Below, piece after piece: positions 56,045 through 64,000 of a DNA stretch of 64,000 nt; the stretch's first letter is position 1; each line of letters starts with the position of its first letter. Location of the stretch: NCBI GenBank assembly GCA_949357655.1, contig CASHTG010000021.1, positions 992,001-1,056,000 of the forward strand, given 5' to 3'. The stretch is from Parascedosporium putredinis. Taxonomy: Eukaryota > Ascomycota > Sordariomycetes > Microascales > Microascaceae. Under the pieces are notes generated by a model. That model was not told the origin of the DNA. It saw nothing but the letters and a program-made list of their open reading frames with translations, and searched no databases. A program made the position numbers and the translations under genes.

Positions 56045-58108
56045 CTAGCCGTGCTGTTGTTTCCCCTTTCTCTGTCTTCCACGCTGCTTCGGTGAACATC
56101 CCCGGGGCTTTTCCTTCTTCCCTAGACATACCACGCTCCCGTTCGTGTTTGGTATGTAGATCCTGCCATCCCCAAACGCAGGGCGCAAAAACTTGTTCAC
56201 GGGTCCGGTTTCCGGTATAGCCAACTCCTCCAGGACCCCGCGTCATTAGGAACGGCCTTAAACGCGCGCAGACCGGCGGCCAGGTCGGCAACCCACACGA
56301 TCCCAGTTCCCCTTTTGCCTCTAAGCGTGGTTACTGTCGGGGGTCCGATGCCCGTCGCGCTGGTCGCATTCTTGGTGCTGTATCCAGCGAGAGCGAAATT
56401 TGGCGTGCCGTCATCCAGGGGCTCGAGCTTGTAGGCGGCCGTTCGAGATCCGAGGGGTGTGAAGTAGACGTAGCCTCCTTCAAGAGGGTAGGATCCCACT
56501 CCACCGAACAAGGCCCCTTCAGCCTGGATGATTTGCACCGCGTCGTCTCTGCCATTGGGGCCATTCATAAAGCCGCCGAGATTGTCGACGTCGAGAACGT
56601 AAAGCTTTCCTTCTTTGCCGCCCGTGAGCCCGATCTGCCCGACGCCGCCTCCGGAGAAGACGTCGCGATCTAGGATGGTGAAGCCAGAGGAGCCAATGTC
56701 TTTTGAGCTACATTGAGCTCAATGTAGTTGTAGGGCTGGAAGTAGTCGACAAAGAGATTTTGCCGCGTTTTGTGATTTCGAAATGGACTACGGCCTGGGA
56801 GAGCGTGGAGATCGGCACGTCGCCGGCTGCGGGTTGATCGACGTTGTCCGCACCATCGCCGTTCCTGAATCATCCTTATTAGCGAGTCTCTGACGGCGCT
56901 TTGGTAGCAAAATAAAAATGCCACGTACCCGCTCACGATAAAGACATTGTTTCCAATGGTCGAGATACCCATTCCGCCGTGCCAGATTCCTCCCATTCCT
57001 GCGTACAAAGAAGAGATTTGTTAGCTCGGCTACGAACTATCACTTACTGTGACAAAAGCAAAGAACGAGGAAAGGCTGGTCTCACCTCCGGGAATGGTCC
57101 AGTCCTCTGTAACATCCGGGCCCCGGGACTCGCGACCACGGCAAACATGGATGCGACGCCGACGCCGGGGGTCGTGCTAACCGAGACTACCATGCCGGTG
57201 TAGTTGAAGAGCTCGCAGTGCCCCGCAAACGCGCCAATAACATGGCCATTGACAATGCTAACTGCTGGCCGTTGTAGGTATGTCCCGCCCAGGAAGTATC
57301 TTTTCGGCTTGTTAGTGTCATCACCACCAGGTGTTGGTGTGCGAACTCCAAGGGGTGAAGGGGAGACTTTTTACCTTGTCGGGTCGTTGTCAGCGTAGTG
57401 TCCGTCTATTAGTACGGGAAAGCCTTCCACGTCCTCTAGTGTATGAAGGTCGACGGCGTAGAGCGAATATGTACCTAGATCCCTCGTTTGCGAAGTCAGC
57501 AGGCTGTTATTGATCTCAAGCGGGAACCGGCCCCCAAGGAGAGGCTCACCCTTTCCCACGCCGCCACTGTTAGCCCGCCCTTGATAGCCCATTGAAAAGA
57601 AGTACGCAATCTCCGACTTGGGGTCAATCGCCGGTGTTCCGATGATGCCATAGTAATCTGGCACAGCCGGACATCCTTGAATGTCACTAGATAAGAATGG
57701 CGGTTGCACCTGCCTCTCACGTATCAATTTGCCTGTCGTCGCGTCGACGGTACGAACGACATTGGCCGTGGAAGCAAGTAGAACCAGTTGGTCGTGGCCC
57801 TTTGGAGTGAAAGTAAGGGGTCGGGCGAACCATCGTTCCTTTTCCCCATATGTGTTCTTCCAAAGGATCCCAAATTCATCGCTCAACACGAGTTCCGGCG
57901 ATATGTTGTGGTTGTCCAGATAACCCTTTCGACCATAGGTAAGCAAGAGGCAAGTCGCAGTAAACGCAAAATACTATTCTAGGCATTACTCAAGCCAGAG
58001 GGCAAGACTTACTGACTGAGGCCCATCGCAATCTCGAAATTCGTCAGTTGGATGTTGAGCTCCGCATTGCAAGGCCCAAAGGGCCAAGGCTACGGGGAAA
58101 AACAGCAT
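56045..58108 (-). CDS. Secreted quinoprotein-like beta-propeller protein
   Basis: The first exon (58108-58013) encodes a signal peptide (MLFFPVALALWALQCGAQ). The rest has beta-propeller-type repeats of the PQQ/quinoprotein alcohol dehydrogenase-like superfamily: repeated strand patterns such as DGRIYIPNTNGSVVCLG, EGKLYVLDVDNLGG, GGYVYFTPLG, and KGHDQLVLLASTANVVRTVD. Five exons with introns 57974-58012 (only 39 bp), 57300-57374, 56999-57085 and 56865-56928. Four single-base deletions are inferred (near 57118-57124, TTTT 56758-56761, near 56705-56712, near 56226-56231). With them the exons sum to 601 codons, ending at the TAG at 56047. Whether it binds PQQ or is only a structural propeller is unknown. 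Cys residues and secretion suggest an extracellular or cell-wall role. Confidence 0.78.
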
Positions 58109-59773
58109 CGATAAAGCACTTTGGGGGTATACACAGTGGCTTTGCCGTTACCAGAGTATGTGAGAGGAATGGGGATCAGGTTCTACACCATGCAGCACGC
58201 AACATACAGCACGCAGCGGGAAACCGGTATATATGCATCGCCACATCTCCGTCACCGGCGGGGGCTGCGTACTGCAACAAGCAGCCTCCCAGGAGACAGG
58301 ACATCTATTGACCGCCTATTTATGTCATTGAGACCCTCGGTTCTGGGTCCTGGGATCTGGATCTCGGGTCGGCGTGGGATGGCTATAGCGGGCAACATAT
58401 TTACCGATGTCATTTTCCTGGGCGTTGATTTAATTCCCGGTTGTGATTGGCGACGGTCAAGCACCGACACTGCAAATGACATCCGCTGTGCCCCGGCGCG
58501 TTGTATGCGTCTCTTGGATGCAACTTGTTGCTTTCCGCGTGCGGGGTCGACGGGGTGGGGGTTTGCATCGAGCTCGCCGCGATCGCCCATGGTAGGACGC
58601 GCACAATTCCTTGTTTCTCGGAAAGGCGGAATGAATGTCTGGTCCTGCAGCCGATTTCAGGAACTCATTGGTTTTGAAGGCGGAAATCAGGTCAAGACCT
58701 GGTTTTATTAGCTCTGGCTACGCTGAACGGGCCAGGTTCGACAGCATCTATGGATCGATGAATTCCGGCATCTGTTCAATGCTGACATTCTCGGGAGGGT
58801 AAACCTAGTTGTGCGTCCAGGAACGACTCGCCCAAAGCCGGGACTCGGGTTGTTAGTCCCCGTCGGATCTTGGCCATCCCATCATCTTGATTTTCTTTTA
58901 CGATAGCTTGGTTAGAATGTGTCGGTTTGGACAAGAGCATGATTCATGGCTATGCAATGCAAAGACAGTCGGACTATAAATTCTGGGGAAACTAAACGGG
59001 GAATGTTGAGTTCCCTTTGCCCTAGTCCTCCAGGCTACTGCTATTAAAGCCAAGTCATCTCTCTGCGAGAAGGGAATGCATTGATAGACGCGGCAGTGAA
59101 ACGTTGCACATTACTTCCATCACGCATTACGCATCCAAAGATACTAACAAAGCTAGAGCCCTTTTTGACGCCATCCGAGGCTAGAGAAATATGTATTAGC
59201 CCGCTTGATATACCTATCCCCTTGATTTATCCGCAGCGCGCGACTAGCCCCTGTTTTAGACGCTACGAGTGTGGCTGAAGGCCCGGGGTCGCTTCCGAAG
59301 ACCAACCCCAGGGTGCGACCGCCTTCCCGTCAGGAACGAACGAATGTATGCAAACTCACGGCGTGACATTTCTAGCTCTTGGGAAGACTATCCACAATAC
59401 AATTCCGCGGCGCCCATCGAGGCAGAAGCGGCTCGGTTGGCGCAGGTTACACAAAAAGCGAATCCAAGCACCCTCGGCTGAATCGACGATAGGTATAAAT
59501 CCGATACGCAGCGAGCGTCATCGCCAACCCGTATCTCCGTGTGTTGGTTCGCTCGCCCGTCAAAAATCCGGCCCTTTTGCTGAAATGGGCTCATGCATGA
59601 GTTTCTCTACCCGCCCGTGGGAGGAATCGTTGGATGCCAACAATTGGGACTGCGGAGTATATATATAACATCACAAGCCCCCCTCCCTCCTCGAGGCCGG
59701 GAAGCCCCGAACAGAAATCTCAAACGAATTGCCCCGGGTCCAAGATAGCATCACGCTATCAATTTTCCTCGTC
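58109..59773. other. Divergent intergenic region
   Basis: 1.66 kb with no credible gene. A TATA-like box at 59658 precedes the surface-protein gene. Confidence 0.55.
59658..59668 (+). promoter_or_regulatory. TATA box of surface-protein gene
   Basis: TATATATATAA 116 bp before the start codon at 59774. Confidence 0.55.
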
Positions 59774-60557
59774 ATGCCTTCTCTCGTAGTTGTCCTTGCC
59801 CTGGCGGCCCTCTTAGCCCATCCCGCGGCCAGCGGGGACCAAAAGTCGAAGCCATTTTCCTACTCGACTCCGAACCACTCCTCCTCGAAGCCTCGGTGAA
59901 GGGCGTGACAACCATTGAATTCCAAGCCACCACCGTGTGGGAGGTTGCTTGTCCGACGGCCGCCTCTCCAGAAAACGACGCCTGTCGCGAGGCCGGCATC
60001 TATCCCGCCGAAGCGCGCGTGAATGGGTCGGGGTTTGGAGGGACGTGGGTGTACGCGGCCGATGACAGCACCACAACGTGGGAATGCGAACTGGGGGCAA
60101 TGGGCCTGAAGTACCGGCCAAGGGTGCCCTGTGCTTCAAGACCATCAAGTCGAACGGCGAGGTCCGAACCGAAACTGTAACCCACGATTCCTGCTACCAG
60201 GCCGCCCACTGGGTGCCGCTCCTCATTACCGCCAACGCAGCCGCTTTGGGTCCCTATCCCTACTCTACAGTAACCTTGGAGGATGGATCGGTGACGACCC
60301 CAGACGTCGAACTAATCGACAGCATCTTCAACTCCCGTCTCGCATATTATGGATGTCCTTCTAGCCAATCCACCATGTGGGCGGCTGCCGCGGAGGCAAC
60401 CGGCACAGCCTCTCCCGGATCGAGCCCCACCACCGGAACCACTAGCGCCGAGACGAATGCATCGGACGGTGCTGGGAAGACAACCTTCGGGGGCGTTCCG
60501 AGCTGGGTCTGGTATTTACTAGTGCCAGGTCTCCTCTCGGGGGTCCTATCAGCCTGA
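59774..60557 (+). CDS. Secreted GPI-anchor-type surface protein
   Basis: No family recognised. Signal peptide at the start (MPSLVVVLALAALLAHPAA). The central domain of about 150 residues has several Cys (WEVACP, DACREAG, WECELGA, ALCFKTI, DSCYQAAHW) and is largely beta-like. A Ser/Thr/Gly-rich linker follows, and the C-terminus is a hydrophobic tail (PSWVWYLLVPGLLSGVLSA) of GPI-signal type. Two single-base deletions are inferred (GGGG 59834-59837 and near 60118-60121); the frame then runs to the TGA at 60555, about 261 residues. No intron. Probably attached to plasma membrane or cell wall. The pattern occurs in fungal secretome proteins of unknown function. Confidence 0.7.
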
Positions 60558-61567
60558 GATGTGATTGAGGGAGCCACCATTGTGACGTGACAGCGGGAGG
60601 CGAGGCGGGGGTATAATCGCTAGCAGTTATGTACTAGTTGTAACCTAATTAATTGGATCGAATATTAATCTGATCCCTCGGTGCGTTCAAGCGCACAGTT
60701 TAGTCTTTCCAACATGAGGTGGTCAGAGAGCTAGAGATATCCCATAAAGATATCCAGTGCAAATGAATTGACTTGCAAGGGACTGTCCGACAATTTGGAC
60801 TCTAAACACTCGCCGAAGTCCATGAGAACATGGCGAAGCTCCCTTTGTATAACGCCTTTGAGATGTGCCCGTCCGAGTATTTGGTTTGGCAGAGGCCGTG
60901 CTTGCTCTTCTGCCGACGTACCCCGCCGCGGATGTTAATGAAACACACGGAAACAGTTGGACAATGTCCCGATTATTCGTCGGCTTCATTTCCCCACATT
61001 TTGGGTACCGGCCCAAATCACCTGCGGTTAACATCTACTACACAACGTACGTTCTGGATAACGAATGGTTGGACGTGTATATATCCGAGGGCTCCTAATA
61101 ACGGAGTTTCTTTTTCCAGTGGCAATAAAATGCGCTTTTGATATACTGCCCTAGGATCGGCTGAAGCCTATGTTTCCTAACTTCGTCGGGGATGGCATGG
61201 GCATAACTGCCGGAGTGGAGTGCACTTCAACGAGTAGCACCTTTGACTACCCCAAGTCCGTAAAACTTGGAGTAAACTCTCTAGATTGCATCTTATCTCT
61301 GGTTGGACATCTTGGTCGAGTCAATTGCCATATGTCGATATGCCGAGCTGTCATTCCCCGGACGCCGGCTCTTTCCAAATTACGGCTAATTCCCGTATAT
61401 CACCGGACACACCCCTGGAATCGCTGGACAAAAGTGTATCGAAGCAGACGTTAAAGGAATAAAGAGGAGCAATGGCCTCACCTTTCGCATTGGCGAAGGA
61501 GCTGAGAGGGAAATCAGGAACAACTCAGCTTCTCGTTCCCGAAAGCCGCAGATCAACTAAACCAACC
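60558..61567. other. Intergenic, no supported gene
   Basis: 1.0 kb. A plus-strand frame (about 60865-61098) has a protein-like end (VNIYYTTYVLDNEWLDVYIS) but no start, signal or family; it may be a remnant. Otherwise nothing. Confidence 0.45.
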
Positions 61568-62377
61568 ATGCTCTACTCCATCATTTTGTCCAGTGCCGCG
61601 CTGGCCACCACTGTTTCGGCAGCCTGTGACCGAGCTATGCTCGAGGAAGCCGCTGCAGCCTATGTCAAGGCGCAGGCCGGGGGCGACCCCAGCCTCCTCC
61701 CGCTGGCGGACGACTTCAAATACATCGAGAACGACGCCGAAGTAGACATCAAGGATGGCGTCCTAAGCAAGGCCGTCACCATCGACCTAGACAGGAGCAT
61801 CTATGACACGACCGAGTGCATCGCCTTTACCGAGCTCTCAGCTGCCACCAACAGCGAGCCGTACGTGATTGACACGCGTCTCGTCTTTACGGACGACAAG
61901 ATCACGTCCATCGAGTCCATCGTCGCCCACGAGGGAGACTGGGCGTTCAACGCCGCCGGCCACCTCCGATGGGCTACGCAGGAGAAGTGGGATCCCATCC
62001 CGGAAGCTCAGAGGGACACGCGCGAAGTCATCCAGGCGGCCGGAGACGCCTACCTCGACAGCTGGGGCGACGGATCCGTATCGGTACCGTACGGCACCCC
62101 GTGCGCCCGGCTCGAGGGCGGCATTTACACCGGCCAGAGCAACGCCAACGGCAACACGTGCAAGATGCCCGAGTTCCCCAAGCCTTTCTCGGCCGGCAAC
62201 CGCCGCTACGTCATCGACGAGGAGCTCGGTGCGGTGGACATCTTCAACGATTTCCCCTTTATCGACAAGACCAGGCCGGATGGGACGCCAAGCACCAATT
62301 TCTTGCGCGTCGAGGGAGGGAAAATTCGGTATATCCACGAGACGACGGTCTGTGGGACCAAGAATTGTGGGAGGTGA
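61568..62377 (+). CDS. Secreted DUF8021-like protein
   Basis: 269 residues, one exon, no frame problem. The ATG at 61568 gives a signal peptide (MLYSIILSSAALATTVSAAC); an in-frame ATG at 61472 would add 32 residues in front of it and is unlikely. The mature protein matches the fungal secreted family now called DUF8021: AAAYVKAQAGGDPSLLPLA, KYIENDAEVDIKDG, SIYDTTECIAFTEL, AHEGDWAFNAAGHLRWA, WDPIPEAQRDTREVIQAAGD, PYGTPCARLEGG, RRYVIDEELGAVDIF. The fold appears SnoaL/NTF2-like. Paired Cys support an extracellular location. Function is unknown; members are common in plant-associated and saprotrophic ascomycetes. Confidence 0.85.
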   Translation: MLYSIILSSAALATTVSAACDRAMLEEAAAAYVKAQAGGDPSLLPLADDFKYIENDAEVDIKDGVLSKAVTIDLDRSIYDTTECIAFTELSAATNSEPYVIDTRLVFTDDKITSIESIVAHEGDWAFNAAGHLRWATQEKWDPIPEAQRDTREVIQAAGDAYLDSWGDGSVSVPYGTPCARLEGGIYTGQSNANGNTCKMPEFPKPFSAGNRRYVIDEELGAVDIFNDFPFIDKTRPDGTPSTNFLRVEGGKIRYIHETTVCGTKNCGR

Positions 62378-64000
62378 GGCGGCGGCGAAATTATTCCTAG
62401 CGATTGTCGATTATTTGAGGGTAGTGCATCGACAAAATTATCTTCAATGTTGTGTGTAGCGGTTGTTAAGCATGGACAACAGCCCCCGTCTTGTAGTTAG
62501 GTGAATAGCGATATGTATTTGCAAATGGTGTAAAGTGGCGTTCGGTGATTATTGTCCGGTCCTCTCTGACAAGCTTTGCCAAGGCGGGAGGGAGTAATCA
62601 ACAATAATATCGGGATCGTGAGCCCCTGGCACGAACCGCCAAGACGACATCTATTTCTAATCTCGTCGCCGAGCCTCCACCTTGGCACCCCGCCATTGAC
62701 ATTCGACATCGATTGCGCTGTGGCGTGCTTGGCAGGCTTACCCCCGCGCTCTAAAATTCCCGACATCAAAACGGTGCTTGGCGGTCCGTCGTTATCTTTT
62801 GGGGGATCGTGGTCTCGTCTGGCGGCTTGCGTTCACGGACGAGCGACCTGGGCCTTGTCGACCAGGTGGCTGGCACAATGCGAGCATCTTGAGGAAGAAA
62901 GAAGCAGAAAACGGGACCGGGGCCGTTCTAGAATGATGGCATTCTATCGTTCGCCCTCCCACGTGCGGCGGTCGAAGGGTGAAGGTAACGAATGTCGAGG
63001 ATGTTCCTCTGCTTCAATCACTGTAAACAACAACGTTCGGTCTCGAATGGACGGTCGGAAAGCTAGCTTGGTCCGCTGCTCGTGCATACTTCGTAGAAAG
63101 CCTAATCGAATGTATTTTGTCAATCCTCAAAGATTTCGTAACTCAAAACTGTCATCCAGCGGTCCCTCCATAGCAAGGTCGCTAGTCACAAAGGAGGAAT
63201 AAGCTTAAAATATGTCTGTTTTCGGAGTGCTAGTCTAGACTATGTATCACGGGATGGGGAAAGAAAATAAACCAAGTAAATTCTCCAAAACTTCATTTGC
63301 AATTTTGTGATCCTCGCATAGTGCGGCAGGCTCGTAATTCCCCGGAGCTAGACGTCCAAGTCCCGCCAGACACTGGCTTTCTCGGATCGGCGCCTCTCTT
63401 TCGACCGCTCAGGTGGGTCCGAGACGTGCTCATGGCGATGTCGCCATCGACGCCCCGGAATGTCGCGATTGCGCTGCGAGCGCCCTGATTGGGCCGCGCC
63501 GGAATATCCCAGCACTCCCAGCACGCCCAGCACCCCCGACAACGTGGGATTTTTGGGGCCTGTCCCGTCAGACTGAGTGAGCTCGCTAATAAAGCAAAGA
63601 GAAAGAAAAAAACTTTTGGCCGTGGAGCGGACTGGTGGGTTGGAGCTCCTATCCTGAGCTATGATGCCGTCAGTGGGGGTTCCCCACAAACCAGCCAAGA
63701 ACCCAAGAGCCTGCCTCCGGCCTCTCCCTAGTGACACACGACCGCCGCCACGGCATGCAGATGGGCCCCCCTCAACGGTCATTAGCGTCTGTGTTGGACG
63801 TCCTCGAAGTTGGAGTGGGCCGGACGAGTTTTGTAATCTTCTCCGCGACAACTAGGGTCCCGACTGGGTCGTTGATGGTGCTATCCACCGTGATACATTG
63901 CCGTGTCCGTGATATTGCGTGCGTGACGGTATGGCGGTAGCGAAAATCCCGAGGTGAACGCGCATCTCTTCCCTCGGGGAGGTACATAAAGGAGGAGCTT
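62378..64000. other. Intergenic to window end
   Basis: 1.6 kb. An open frame of 208 codons (62576-63202, plus) is Arg/Ser-rich with no domain, intron or start context, so I do not call it. TACATAAAGG at about 63983 could be a TATA box for a gene beyond the window. Confidence 0.5.

Noticed and set aside
60865..61098. Frame ending in a protein-like aromatic stretch
   Set aside because: No start codon context, signal or family; at most a remnant.
62576..63202. Open frame of 208 codons, plus strand
   Set aside because: Arg/Ser-rich composition without domain, signal or start context; long chance frames are common in GC-rich DNA.
1..64000. tRNA genes, rRNA, CRISPR arrays, secondary-metabolite cluster
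   Set aside because: No box A/B pair with a cloverleaf, no rRNA sequence, no spaced repeats, and no PKS, NRPS or terpene synthase gene were found.

Overview
The window is nuclear DNA of a filamentous ascomycete (Pezizomycotina, most likely Sordariomycetes; this is inference from gene content). Reasons: genes carry 39-300 bp introns with fungal GTAAGT-type donors and CTAAC-type branch points; the protein families are fungal (HET domain, DUF8021, DUF3632, fungal caleosin, RNase T1/F1, GH6 cellulase, BBE-like FAD oxidase); there are long intergenic stretches and no operons. I see no rRNA, tRNA, CRISPR array or intact transposon.

Layout. 1-9.1 kb: a GH6 cellulase with a Cre1-like palindrome and a C-rich tract upstream, then an Arg/Asp/Ser-rich protein on the minus strand. 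9.1-16.9 kb: aldehyde dehydrogenase, Aurora-type kinase, a secreted Cys-rich protein and a single-pass membrane protein with four glycine heptads. 18.7-23.5 kb: a PARP1-type poly(ADP-ribose) polymerase convergent with a HET-domain gene. 23.5-37.5 kb: gene-poor, with only a small secreted helical protein and a BBE-like FAD oxidase. 37.5-50 kb: zinc alcohol dehydrogenase, esterase, DUF3632 protein, secreted RNase T1-type nuclease, a three-exon Dabb protein, a small unrecognised protein between two hairpin repeats, an SDR and an F-box gene. 51-62.4 kb: caleosin, an MFS permease of the Dal5/allantoate type, a secreted quinoprotein-like beta-propeller protein, a GPI-type surface protein and a DUF8021 secreted protein. 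The last 1.6 kb shows no gene.

The genes do not form a recognisable biosynthetic cluster. About eight of 23 encode secreted or surface proteins (cellulase, RNase, BBE oxidase, beta-propeller protein, several unknowns), which suits a saprotrophic or host-associated lifestyle. Aurora, PARP and the F-box protein are cellular housekeeping or regulation; the HET protein belongs to non-self recognition.

About 15 genes can be read as full proteins only if single bases are missing. Every inferred event is a one-base deletion, mostly in a C/G or A run, never an insertion, and the frames close arithmetically at each stop codon. This looks like consensus error of an unpolished assembly rather than mass pseudogenisation. 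Coordinates given for those genes span the whole locus.
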